From positions 2,119,008 to 2,183,007 of the forward strand of contig CP073213.1 in the NCBI GenBank assembly GCA_020342235.1: DNA of 64,000 nucleotides, given 5' to 3'. The notes beneath the pieces were generated by a model that did no database searches, was not told where the DNA came from, and worked only from the letters and a program-made list of their open reading frames with translations. This document shows, piece after piece, positions 21,144 to 32,035 of the stretch. Both the position numbers and the translations under genes were made by a program. The DNA comes from Saccharomycopsis phalli (lineage: Eukaryota; Ascomycota; Saccharomycetes; Ascoideales; Saccharomycopsidaceae). The first letter of the stretch is position 1; every line of letters begins with the position of its first letter.

Positions 21144-21752
21144 TTATAACATGGCCATAAAACCAGCACCGGCCAAGAGAGAATAACCGTAAACTTGCAA
21201 ATTACCAGCACCTGCAGAGCTTCCAGAAGATTTTGCAGAAGAAGATCCTGAAGAACCTCCTGAAGAAGCGCCGGAAGAAGCGCCGGAAGAAGCACCGGAA
21301 GAAGACTTGGCAGAGCCGGAGGTAGTCTTAGAAGCACCAGAGCTACCAGAGGCAGAAGCATCAGAGGCAGTCTTGGAGGAATCAGAGCCGGACTTCTCAC
21401 CGCTCTTGCTCAATTGAGAAGAGGCACCGGAAGCAGCAGCAGAGCCAGCAGAAGAGGCACCGGAAGCAGCAGCAGATCCAGCAGAAGAAGCACCGGAAGC
21501 AGCGGACGCAGCAGCAGAGCCAGCAGCAGAAGTAGCAGCAGAAGCTTCAGATGCAGCACTAGATGCAGCAGCAGCAGAAGCTTCAGTAGACTTAGGAGTG
21601 GAGTCAGCAGAAGCCTTTCCGCCAACAGAAGTTTCGGCAGAACTACCACTAGCAACAGAAGCACCTGAAGAAGCAGAATCAGCGGCGGAAGCAGAGCTCT
21701 CAGCAGCAGCGACGTATGCAACGAAAATGGAGGCCAAGGTAAGAAATTTCAT
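21144..21752 (-). CDS. Ser/Ala-rich GPI-anchored cell-wall protein
   Basis: 202 aa, almost entirely Ser, Ala and Gly. A signal peptide (MKFLTLASIFVAYVAAAES) is followed by low-complexity repeats (ASSAGSAAASG repeated; SSGASSGASSG repeated) and a hydrophobic C-terminal segment (GYSLLAGAGFMAML) preceded by small residues fit for GPI attachment. No cysteine domain or catalytic region is visible. This is typical of heavily O-mannosylated structural wall or stalk proteins in yeasts. Start: the ATG at 21752 gives the signal peptide directly. Complementary frames are open because of the GCN/AGN codon repeats and are not genes. Confidence 0.8.
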   Translation of the reverse strand: MKFLTLASIFVAYVAAAESSASAADSASSGASVASGSSAETSVGGKASADSTPKSTEASAAAASSAASEASAATSAAGSAAASAASGASSAGSAAASGASSAGSAAASGASSQLSKSGEKSGSDSSKTASDASASGSSGASKTTSGSAKSSSGASSGASSGASSGGSSGSSSAKSSGSSAGAGNLQVYGYSLLAGAGFMAML

Positions 21753-24700
21753 GACTAGCTTATGTATTTCACGATGGTTGCTGTTCCATTTATATATCTG
21801 AGAAAATCAGACTTGGTTGGTTGTGCGTTTGCAGCCTGAGACATTTACGCGCAACTGTCAAGGTCTGGAACGTTGTATGTGTATTGACTGTGGGGGCAAT
21901 GTATTTTACCAAAAGGGCACGGATTGGTCGATAGCAGCAAAAAGGAGGCGCTGCCGAGAAACAATAGAATGGGGATGTAACTATCACACATACAGGTATT
22001 TCACATGCTCTAGAAGGGCCTGCAAATATAGATCAATGCCCAGCCATTTAGACGTGATATTTCAATCTGGTATGGCAGACACGGTGAAATCAAGAGATTG
22101 TGTTTCCAATTAGCCATATGCTGCCTACTGCTAGTCAATCCAATCAGGTGTTCTGCAGTCACCTCCACATATAACGATGTCATATTGCAGGGAGTGGTAT
22201 CAAACTACTGTGACTCTTTGGCGGAACACAAACTGCTTTCTCTGTTTATGATATACTGTTTCTCAAAACCGTCTGGCTTGTCTCAGATTTGTCGTAATTC
22301 ACCACGAATCAGTGGTCTAGCTAGCTTTCCCTATATGAGTACATAAATATACATGATGATACGTGTACAATTTGATAGCAACATGGGCAAACCTAATGAT
22401 ATTGCAAAACATAGGGGAAGGATTGAGCCTTGCTGTCCTTATCAGCTCATGTAGCACCCCTGTAGGACACAGGGGTATCCCTTTTTTTTGTCATTGGAAG
22501 TAAGCAATGCAGTCAGCTACGAATCTGCTTTGATATCGACTGCCAAGCAAACATGCACAATAACACAATCGGCTAGGCATATTTGCTGCCATAAATTACG
22601 GGAGTGTGTAGCTGTATCAAATCTAAAATTTTGAGTGCTAAAAATATTTACAGCAAATACCATAATATCTTGAGTACATATTGTTGTCGGAAGAAATAGT
22701 TGGGTAGATATTTCATGTCCAAACTAACCATAGGTAGCCCGATATCGGTACCCGTGCCCCGCTCAGACAATTTGTGCGACAAGTCGCAACAAATCAAATA
22801 TGCCCAAGAAACATAATAACGGTCCACGAAGGATATGGTGATTCTCCTATGATTGGAAAACATGATCTAACACCGACTTGGCTAGAGTGTATCTACTAGG
22901 CAAAATAAATGTAATGCAAGGTGCCATTAGATTCACTGCAGTGGGTGATTGATTGCCTGGATACCATATACATAAACAATGCAACCAATCCTTATGGCCA
23001 ATCATACGCGGTGAGCTTGTTTGGTTGCATGAGTGTATAAACTACGCGATTTACAATTCAGAGGATGCTAAAGATCCTTCCTCCTATATACAAGCAATTC
23101 TTGCAATCTCTCAACGCAAATAGCGAGGATATGCTATAGTATGCGAACCATATCGGAAACGGCACTAGCATAAAGATCAACGTCGTGGTTTAGTACGGTC
23201 AATGGCACCAAACCGAAGATCTACGTGTTTCGTCAACTACGGCAATGTGCCAGAACTTGCGTATTAAGAGGCCAATTGGGTCTATGAAAATTTTAGCTCG
23301 CTATTTAACATACGCCGGATTATTTCTCAAGCAGATCTATATCACCGGCAAGACCATGGATTAATCACTGATATATAGCTGAACTCAGCTATATTTGTTA
23401 CAAAGTACACAAATAACAGTACATGCCCTTTGGGGACTTGGAATCTCCAAAATACTCTGGGCAATTTAAGTACCGGAGATAACAACACGGTACATCAGAG
23501 TAGTCGATAGCATGAAGCTCCAAATCTTCCTTCTATCTAAGACATAAAAGCCTAAGCTAAAGTAGCATGGCTGATCAACCTACCTTTTGTGATTTATTTC
23601 TGGAAAGCCCGTGTCTTCGCTATGTCGCAGAGAATTAAGGAGTGACTTTAATTATCGTGCTGTGTATTTCATAGATTCATTGCCACAGAAAAATGACAGT
23701 AGTGGTAATGTAGAATGGAAATAAGAAGGCAATTACTAGAGCAGTAGCATTGTTACATAGAATAATCCACTCATTGAGGCACATCTTTCTTACACTTTGT
23801 TATTCGATTGATTTCTTTTTATATCTTTCGCGACGATCAAGCCCCTGTGCCATTGCCTAGCTTTTTTGTCTTAATCGCAATTCACTCAAACATTCCTCCT
23901 TGTGCGAATGAAAATATTCAGCACCATACCTCTGGATCAGCTCTATGTGCCCCAGCCACGCTGGCTAAAGCGGAATTATTTATCATGTATGGAAATCCTT
24001 GGCAGTGTCAAATTCCAGACCCGTTAGAAAAATGGGCTGCCTACTTATATGAGTACGCATATGCACACTCCACTCCATGGGCATGGCAGTGCCTCCACTA
24101 TAGAACTTAGAATACAAATTGGTTCGTCGAATACTCTAATTATTCACCATTCATCTAGTCTTGATTTCTCAGCTCAAAGTCTTGGCAGTCAAAAGTTAAC
24201 ACTCAATCGGGAAAACTGAAAATATATACCAACAACAGACACCTAGGGCTTATATTATTGAACACATTATCAAATGCTCACATCAATTCATCACACAAGG
24301 CCTAGACCACAATTAAATAGTGAAAGTGCCAGTATGTCTGAAACAAGTTGACGGAAACTTGAGAGAAACAGCCATGGCTCATAATGCATGAATATTTTCA
24401 ACTTTAGCGTCTAAGACATAAACATGGTGTCACTCAACGGTGAAAAAGACTGAAAGCAGAGCCAGATTCTTCTCTGAGAGCGCAAAAAAACACTGATTAG
24501 CTTGAAGTGACACTGAATTTAACTTTAGCCTTGCACATATCGTTGTAAGGTCCATAGTTTATTTAACGATATGCCAGTGATACATCAGCTTTGTAATCAA
24601 GCATGGAATGAAATATAAATACATTGTGCTGGACTATAAAAATAATAGCATGACGCGGTCTACTACAAAGTGATGTTGATCAAGGGTATTCGCGCAAGAA

Positions 24701-25608
24701 ATCAAGAGTTATTCATTCATCTGCTCACTAAATACAAAAGGAGCATAATAAATGCTCAAACGCTTTTTCAATCTTTCACTATGAGCTATGACAGAAGTCA
24801 CCGGTTAGGACAAAGTTCAATAGAAGCTACTAAAATGTAAAAAGGTACATCTATAGTCGCCATATAACCATATCCAACCAACTCTACATTACAAGAGGAC
24901 AGAAAGTTGATTGGTGAACAAATTCGATGTACCGCATTAGCTCTATATCTATATTTAGCACCATGACAATAGGAAAAGTCAATAAAAACTGCAATGTTAG
25001 TCGTCCTGTCAAGTCCTTCTTTGAAAAATGATACCACTATAGACTGGTACAGTCCTTCCTATTAGAATGATACTCTGTGGGTATTATTATCAGTGCTATT
25101 TATGTTTCACATGTTTTGTTGTGTGGTTAAAGAGGCATCTCATAATCAACTTACATATCTGGAGTTATCCTGGCACTAAAGCTAATTCTGGGCAATTCAA
25201 GGGTTCTGAACCAAGATCCCAGAAAGTATAACGGTTGATTATTTGAGTACTATGTATCAAATATGGTGTGTCCAATGTGCATTACTGTGTAGTGTATGCT
25301 GTTTCTGGCTCTATAGGACTGGTTCTAATATAACATAATAAATGTTTAACGATGAACTAAAGTTTATAATATACCGCATGGGTCTTGCATACTAGATATG
25401 AAATATCGTTATTATGATACACGACACGTTTCGTACGTAGTATATCGTTTCTGTTCATTGATTCCTGGGCCGGGTACAAAAAAAGTCACGTTACCAGCCG
25501 CATATCCCCTATTATTCATGTACCGTAACAAACTTGATGGTCGTCTAGGATGAAAAAATGATCCTATTACACCATTCCAGTTAATATAATTCAGAAAATA
25601 GGCAAAAA
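21753..25608. other. 3.9-kb gene-free region
   Basis: No supportable coding gene on either strand; the frames present are under 100 codons with no domain or signal. A strong GC hairpin followed by eight T lies at 22456-22489 (see findings). A short block at about 25190-25240 (GGGTTCTGAACCAAGATCCCAGAA) resembles part of the repeat at 56.9 kb. The rest looks like decayed AT-rich subtelomeric DNA. Confidence 0.55.
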
Positions 25609-25690
25609 TGATAACGGCGAGATTCGAACTCGCGCATCCGAAGATACCAGGACCTTAACCTGGCGCCTTAGACCACTCGGCCACGTTACC
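25609..25690 (-). tRNA. tRNA-Leu(AAG)
   Basis: 82-nt type II tRNA. Acceptor GGTAACG pairs with CGTTATC (one G-U); D-arm region GGCCGAGTGGTCTAAGGC; anticodon stem CCAGG/CCTGG with loop TTAAGGT, giving anticodon AAG; long variable arm (TATCTTCGGATGC); T-arm GCGAG-TTCGAAT-CTCGC. No intron. An A34 (inosine) leucine tRNA for CUN codons is usual in CUG-Ser yeasts. An LTR begins 14 bp beyond its 5' end. Confidence 0.96.
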
Positions 25691-26001
25691 ATGTGATGTC
25701 AGCGTGTAACGATAAAATATTGTTTACACTACACACGTGGGATACACGTGTTGGTCACATGGGATGACACGTGAACATCACATGCCAGCGTGAGGATAAG
25801 GGATGATGCCGATAGTGACGAGAAGGGAAATCAAAACACTGTTGAATAGAAGGACGAGTCAGGAAGAATCCCAAAAGGGATTTGAGGCAACCTTTAATTA
25901 AGGAAGTAACCCTGTCTCTGGAGTAATATAAATACAGAAGGAAATAGCTAATAAATCATCAAGTAACTTGGAGATACAGTCTGAGATAACTATACAACTT
26001 A

Positions 26002-26632
26002 TGATGTACTAACAAAAAACCTTAGATTGTGATCAATCATAAGGAAAAACTTAATACATAAATACGGCCCACAATATGACGTACATTAGTGAAATGTACT
26101 TATCCTATCAGAGTTCTTGGTCTCGTAACCACGATTATTGATGATGTGGTTGCAACCGGATGAAGCAGTATTACCCTACCTATAATGCCTTATAAGAGGG
26201 ATTTACTGCGCCAAAATATTTAGTTCAGAATTTTATATCTATTGGAACAATGTATAATTGTTGTAGTAGCTACTGATAGTTCTGTGCTCCGAACCTACAA
26301 TATTATTTATTTAATATTGTGGGCCGTATTTACGTATTAAGTTTTTCCTTATGATTGATTACAGTCTAAGGTTTTTTGTTAGTACATCACAATATTAAAT
26401 AAATAATATTGTAGGTTCGGAGTACAGAACTATCAGTAACTACTACAACAATTATACATTGTTTCAATAGATATAAAATTCTGAACTAAATATTTTGGCG
26501 CAGTAAATCCCTCTTATAAGGCATTATAGGTAGGGTAATACTGCTTCATCCGGTTGCAACCACATCATCAATAATCGTGGTTACGAGACCAAGAACTCTG
26601 ATAGGATAAGTACATTTCACCAATGTACGTCA
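26002..26632. mobile_element. 313-bp solo LTR (TGATGTAC...TACGTCA family) split by an inverted copy of itself
   Basis: Starts TGATGTACTAAC and ends AATGTACGTCA, inserted in the outer LTR with the target duplication ACTTA on both sides (25997-26001 and 26633-26637). Removing the inner insert (313 bp) and its 5-bp duplication leaves exactly 313 bp. Related diverged sequence is at about 41740-42036. Confidence 0.93.
26077..26389. mobile_element. innermost solo LTR, inverted copy of the 26002-26632 LTR
   Basis: 313 bp, TGACGTACATTAG ... GTTAGTACATCA, the reverse complement of the LTR that hosts it. It is flanked by the 5-bp target duplication CAATA (26072-26076 and 26390-26394). This accounts fully for the striking inverted repeats seen here. 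Confidence 0.93.
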
Positions 26633-26826
26633 ACTTATATCTTGTAGTTAACAATACTTCATATTGTTAATTAGCCAATTTATAAGTGATTGTAACGATA
26701 CCACCAGGATTTTATCGTTACAGTCAGGCGTCAAGTTCCGGACGTTGAGCTTCTGACCGAGGAAACATTCTAAAATTAAGAAAAATAAACCAATAATACC
26801 CATTGAAGTTCAGGCTTGGCCAAAAA

Positions 26827-26908
26827 TGATAACGACGAGATTCGAACTCGCGCATCCGGAGATACCAGGACCTTAACCTGGCGCCTTAGACCACTCGGCC
26901 ACGTTACC
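26827..26908 (-). tRNA. tRNA-Leu(AAG), second copy
   Basis: 82 nt, nearly identical to the copy at 25609-25690 (differences in the T/acceptor region and variable arm only). Anticodon loop TTAAGGT, anticodon AAG, long variable arm, no intron. An LTR starts 12 bp beyond its 5' end. Confidence 0.96.
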
Positions 26909-26920
26909 CTTCGGAAACAT

Positions 26921-27207
26921 TGTAACCAGGAAGGTACACTTCCCTGGTTAGGAGAAATGATACAGCGGTTAGAGACCCTGGTTGTATACGTGCACGTGAT
27001 GGGAGGAAGCCCGGGTTATATGTGCACGTGAAATGAATGAAGCCCTGGTAAGGGGTGAGTATAAATATACAAACGGTGGCGTGAAGGAGGTCACGCAAGG
27101 TTACGGTCATAATATTGTAAGCTTTGATATACGTGAATAAGGAATCACAGACGCCTTATTCAGCATAACCAGCGTTCTCAGAAGTAGATCGGATCTAACT
27201 GGTTACA
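26921..27207. mobile_element. solo LTR (TGTAACCAGG family), 287 bp
   Basis: Inverted ends TGTAACCAG and CTGGTTACA enclose a TATA-like GAGTATAAATATAC and two GTGCACGTGA E-boxes. It lies 12 bp upstream of the tRNA-Leu 5' end, the position preferred by Pol III-targeted retrotransposons. No perfect target duplication was found. A diverged relative is at 28777-28977. Confidence 0.8.
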
Positions 27208-28484
27208 AAACAAATTTATAATGACGAGTTGTGGATGGATAACCTCACGTGTCATAAACGTGACCCCAATTAAACATTGTGTTGTCTTTGACTGTAATCC
27301 GATCTACAGTAAAGTCGTATTGTACAAAAGGTATAAGGAGATAGAACAACTATAAAGTTGATTCAAAATGACTGTGTTAAGAATATAACGCCACGCCGAA
27401 AAAAGTATAAATAACAGAAATAATAGCAAGAAGAAAAACGTGAATGTGATTCCATGATGATATCAACATCAGAAGTCTAAAGGTATAAGAACAGCAATGC
27501 GTAATACCAAATATGAGTGACCACGTTGAATTCCATGTAGTAATGTGTTACTGAATTAATCTCAGTCCATGATCAATTTAATGGTAGTGAATGTTGCCAT
27601 CTGCTGAACCACAACACCGTAAGGTCACCATACACCAACTTTTCTTAGTGAGTGAGCATGATTAAACTGAAATATTCATGAATACTAGGGAAGGATAACT
27701 TAGCGTAAAAAAGGCCTCTCTATCACAAATAGATAGAAATTGGACCTCAATGTCTTGGCTCTGTCTAAACAGAGGGACAAAGTTTGAAATTGTACATCCA
27801 GAAAACTTCCGTGGACAGAATATTTAGCGCAAATTTCCAGATGTGCAAAGTCTGTTATTTTCTCTTAGTGATAATGTAATGATGCTTTATTACTATAATA
27901 ATGATTTATATTAATTACTTCAATAGTTATACTGGGCTTCCCCGGAAGGAGAGATTGATATTTCGCCGCCTAAAAACTAAGGACCGCGTCGCTAAATTTG
28001 GAGTCAAGAGAAAACCATTTAAACGAGGAAAAGTTTTCGATTGAATCCTAAGAAACGGTTGAAGAATGATTTGGAAGGAGCTACGGAGTCTCGCACCAGA
28101 GGCACTACCTGCCCGGCCGCCCTTCGTGTGGAACAGTGAAGAAAAAAAAGACCTACCTATTCTACACTAACAAGTAGGATCCTATAGAAGAGTGAACTGC
28201 TTTTGCGTCTGTAAAGAGGCAGCGAATTTGCGCTCTAGTTATGAGGCCTTCGCCTATTGTTTGCTGATTTCGGAATAGCTCTAACCATGGGATAGATCAT
28301 GGAAGATAGCTGGTGTGGGATCCTCGCAATGGAAAGCTTCGAATTGCAGCTTGGCCAAACTGTTTCTTAGTGGACTTGATACCATGTTTTTTTCATGCTT
28401 TATTATAGGTAGATACTCTATCTTAGTTAGGAGAGATGGTGCAACAAGGGCACGTAACGATAAGCACAGGGATATATAACTAAC
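27208..28484. other. gene-free AT-rich region
   Basis: 1.3 kb without supportable genes or clear elements on either strand. Confidence 0.55.
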
Positions 28485-28771
28485 TGTAACGAGAAAAGGT
28501 CAAGATTACTCTTCACGTGATTGTACCCTGTGATAATGTTGTGATTGTGTTCCTTAGTACTATTGTGATTGTGTTCGGAGTGTCCCACATATTACACAAG
28601 TACAAATCCATTCTTAGGAAAAGTATAAATAGCTGTTTAAGTCGCTAGTAATGGGATATCTTAAGTTCACTTTAGAACTATTTACAACTTATATTTGTAG
28701 TTACTCTTATTATCTTATTGATTAACTCGATATAAGTGTTATAGCAGAAGCGTTGAATAAATTCTGTTATA
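28485..28771. mobile_element. solo LTR (TGTAACGA...GTTATA family)
   Basis: 287 bp from TGTAACGAGAAAAGG to AATTCTGTTATA, with a perfect 5-bp target duplication CTAAC on each side. It shares the ACAACTTATAT-TTGTAGT and TATAAGTGTTATA blocks with the LTR at 41163-41455. It sits against the LTR remnant that follows. Confidence 0.85.
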
Positions 28772-28776
28772 CTAAC

Positions 28777-28977
28777 CAGGAGGGCGGGTCAGAGGGTACG
28801 TGGCAGGAGCCCTGGCTAGGGGTGACTATGAATATATACGCGGAAGGTCCTAGTAGAGGACACTCATGGTTATGTTAATAATTAGTGTAAACATTTGTAC
28901 ATTGGATTAATGAAGCATTGTCACCTTATTCAGTATAATCAACACACTAGCGAGAAGATTGGATCCACTCGGTTACA
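28777..28977. mobile_element. LTR remnant of the TGTAACCAGG family
   Basis: About 200 bp diverged from the LTR at 26921-27207: ACCAGGAGGGCGGG, GAGCCCTGGCTAGGGGTGA, TATGAATATATAC, ACCTTATTCAGTATAA, and the end CTCGGTTACA. Its 5' end is disrupted by the solo LTR at 28485-28771. Confidence 0.7.
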
Positions 28978-29164
28978 AGTTTTCATATTTTTAGTTATCT
29001 GCAACCATCTGCTATCTATACAGATTTGCACTGTAACTTGCAGTGGACTGTTATCTGTATAAAGCAAAATGGGGGTGAAAATCCATCAAAGGAAACAAAC
29101 AATTTTCTTTCCAGGGAGGTAGGATCCTTGCTGCCAATATATCTTGTTGGATTTTACATATAGT

Positions 29165-30313
29165 ATGAATAGAAATTTTGAACATGGCAAGTTAAATTTT
29201 ACTGATTACAAGACCCTAGACACTTTTGAATACTCTTCCACGCTACCAAAAGTATCGAAGGTTCAGGTAGGAAGTTTCAGTATACTAGATGGCTACTCAG
29301 TGGATCAGGACTTGAAAGCACATTTTGATGATTCTAGGAGCCTTTCTGTTTATAATCCACCCAAGATTGAAAAACCAATGAGTTTAATAGATGGATGGCA
29401 GTCATTTAAGGTGTATACATATCCACGAAACAAGCCGCGTCTTGAGAGATTCTTGAGTATGGTTAAACAATCAGAGGAAAAGAGCGGGAACATTAATTAT
29501 TGCGACTTCTATTGCAATAAAGGTATTCTAGTGAAGATTAGCTTATTATCTAGCAAGTATTTTTCGAAGGAAGATTTCAACGTCAACATCTATCGAATCG
29601 GTGATGAAATTTTCATGAGTAATAAATCATTGCGGCTGAGTACTGTGAATCAAACTAATTGTATTGGGAAGCGCTTTGAAGATATAGTCACAGGGGTATC
29701 AGAATTAAGCAAGTCGGATTTTGCAAATTACAAGCTGCTTACCAAGATTTCCTTGAAAGAAACCTCTTTGCAGAAGGAAATTAAGCTTATATACGCTGCA
29801 GAAATGGACTGCTGTAGGCTGAAAGAAGCATCAACTAAGGATCCAGAGAATTTTATAGAATTAAAGTGCCAATCTGACAAATCCAATCAAAAATTTAAGG
29901 ACCTGAAATTATTCAGAGCCTATATGCAATGCTTCCTTTCACAAATAAGTATCTTGGTGATTGGATATAGAAACAAGCATAGTCTAACTAGAATTTCTAC
30001 ATTTAATGTGAGCGATATTCCATATAAGCATATTCAGGACACTGCATTGTTCAATGCAGAGAAGGCAAAGGGGTACTTGTTTGATGTTTTGAGCTGGGTC
30101 AAGAAGACAGTTAAGGAAGACCATATGGGCACTACTTGGCGATTAAGTACAAATAAAGCCATGAATCGACTAGAGCTAATATCAATAACCAATCCCGAGA
30201 AACAAAAATACTGGAGTAAGAGGATTGTTCCTGCTCTGTTCGAGGACTACCGCAAGAAGGTGAAAAGTTATGATGTTGAGAAAATGCTTCTGTCGTTAAA
30301 TATTAATGACTAG
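29165..30313 (+). CDS. RAI1/DXO1-family decapping enzyme / pyrophosphohydrolase
   Basis: 382-aa member of the Rai1/DXO family, which removes aberrant or incomplete 5' caps. Rai1 also stabilises the nuclear 5'-exonuclease Rat1, while Dxo1 is distributive and exonucleolytic. The family motifs are all present with their metal-binding acidic residues: CIGKRFEDIVTG (Glu), YAAEMDCCRLK (Glu and Asp), FIELKCQSD (Glu and Lys), preceded by DGWQSFKVYTYPRNKPRLERF and CNKGILVKI. After the catalytic motifs come KFKDLKLFRAYMQCFLSQI and LTRISTFNVSDIP. Start: the open frame begins at TTG codons, and the first ATG, 29165, is used. Whether it is RAI1 itself or a subtelomeric DXO1-like paralogue cannot be decided here. 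The frame is intact and the active site complete. Confidence 0.9.
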   Translation: MNRNFEHGKLNFTDYKTLDTFEYSSTLPKVSKVQVGSFSILDGYSVDQDLKAHFDDSRSLSVYNPPKIEKPMSLIDGWQSFKVYTYPRNKPRLERFLSMVKQSEEKSGNINYCDFYCNKGILVKISLLSSKYFSKEDFNVNIYRIGDEIFMSNKSLRLSTVNQTNCIGKRFEDIVTGVSELSKSDFANYKLLTKISLKETSLQKEIKLIYAAEMDCCRLKEASTKDPENFIELKCQSDKSNQKFKDLKLFRAYMQCFLSQISILVIGYRNKHSLTRISTFNVSDIPYKHIQDTALFNAEKAKGYLFDVLSWVKKTVKEDHMGTTWRLSTNKAMNRLELISITNPEKQKYWSKRIVPALFEDYRKKVKSYDVEKMLLSLNIND

Positions 30314-32035
30314 ACATTTACTATTAATCGTCTTGAAGCGAACTGAACGTCGAATGCGAACCGTGTGTAATATAAAAAGTAGGATACGAGTTGCTAAAAT
30401 TGCTGAAAATACATTTGCTTGATAATTCAAAAGAACCACTTGCTAGTTATAATTGGAAAAATAGGGAAGATTAATCTTGGTAGTGACTAAGGTACGAGTT
30501 TATAAAATGGCTAGAATAAATTTGCTTGACTATTCAGAAAAAAGTCTGACTATTTATACTTGGAAAGGAAAAGTTTAATCTTGGTAGATACGAGATAAGA
30601 ATTGTACTAGAATGGATGAAAATAGCTATGGGACTTTATTAAATGTCGTGATGTACATGCGTAAACGTACAAAACGACAAGTAAATAGTATTCTTAGCAT
30701 CACTACTGCTACACTGAAGTTATGCGATAGATGATGTGTTTACCAAGTAACGTATAGTTCTTGTCTTGGTTATATTGAAGCACACTATTATTAAGATCAA
30801 AATGTTAGACACAGAGGAATATTAAAGGGAATAAACACTAAGAATAGTGAGAAGTTACAAAAACTGTCAGTACCTACGAATCAGGGCAAATGATCACTTT
30901 ATCCAGTTATTAAGTTCCAAAAAACTTTATTTTATGATAAAATAAGAGAATCTTATGATATCATAGATGCACTCCAGCCATGGGAAACTTGGCTTCGGGT
31001 AAGTAGAAGCCACGGATTTAAAACTTTGTTACCACTGTGGTACTCTGTTTCCGGTTTGCTAGGCAGGTCTAGTAAAAGTATTTACCTCCCCATCTCTGTG
31101 TGTCCCTTGTTTGAGAATCAATCCTAATATCAGGATGCACTTACTTACAGAAATGCATTGTGGATAGATACAATTTGGCTGCAAAATACATTTTCCTTTT
31201 GTGGTTTGTTCTAAGTGCCCTAGTCGATGAGGCGCATGAGGTACATTAATTTACAGTAGCATTTAGAGTCTATGACTGGTTTGCTATGTTTGACGAGTAA
31301 GACACTAAGTAAGAAAGCACAAGAAACAACATGACTAAATCACGGAAAGATTTCAAATACGTTAAGAGCCATCTTTTATTAGCTAGGGTAATCGTCTGCA
31401 TAAGCGATCAAACGAAATGTAAGCACCTTTACGGTACAATATTCAGTGGTCTTGTTAAATACGAAATTGTCATGAGGAGAGACAATACAAATATACTTTA
31501 ATAAACTTGTGAATGCCGATTGTCGCTTTTTACGATAGTAACAGTTGTGAAATGTTATTTGCGCAAGAATATCGAGGACCAATGAATATTTCATGAGCAG
31601 GACCTTTTTTCTACATTGGGACAAGTTTGTCAATCTTGCATATCAATAGATCTCTTGGTGAAACTTGGCTACTGCAGATCAAAACATGCCTTTGATGTAA
31701 CAGGTTAGAAATTTCAAATAGAAGAGCAGTTTTTCGTTCTTTATGATTGTACCCCTTGCTTATTAGTACAGCTATGCCATGACAGAATAAAGAGTCATCA
31801 AGTGACAATATTAATGAGACTCATAAGGTTTTCATATCAGATACAAAAATTAGAAGTAGGCTATTCTCCCACATTCCATTATTATGTGGATACCATAAGA
31901 CTGATACAATGTAACAAATCAGATGGAACTTGCATACAAGAATGTTACAAAACATACACTAATTCGAAGAAGAAGCAAATAGATCAACTGTATAAATATG
32001 AAGGCAATTTCTTTATTTTCTTCATCAATATAACA
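30314..32035. other. gene-free region between the RAI1-like and DUF1996 genes
   Basis: 1.7 kb. Two short inverted-strand frames (31.38-31.81 kb) have no recognisable features. The end forms the promoter of the DUF1996 gene; the open frame running into it from 31802 is judged to be 5' leader, not coding. Confidence 0.55.

Larger units (their letters stand above)
25705..26722. mobile_element. solo LTR (TGTAACG family, 382 bp) split by a nested 631-bp insertion
   Basis: Terminal sequences TGTAACGATAAAAT and ATTTTATCGTTACA are perfect inverted ends. The left part (25705-26001) and right part (26638-26722) align continuously with the intact copy at 40732-41113. Total 1018 bp minus 631 bp of insert minus a 5-bp target duplication gives 382 bp, exactly the length of the intact copy. 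Flanks are GTCAG-CG and GTCAG, so the outer target duplication is not clean. It carries the five-E-box cluster described for the intact copy. Confidence 0.93.

Noticed and set aside
26002-26632. Invertible DNA switch or palindromic regulatory cassette
   Set aside because: Fully explained by an LTR inserted in reverse into another copy of itself, with target duplications at each junction.
31802-32035. 78-codon N-terminal extension of the DUF1996 protein
   Set aside because: It would bury the obvious signal peptide at internal position 79.
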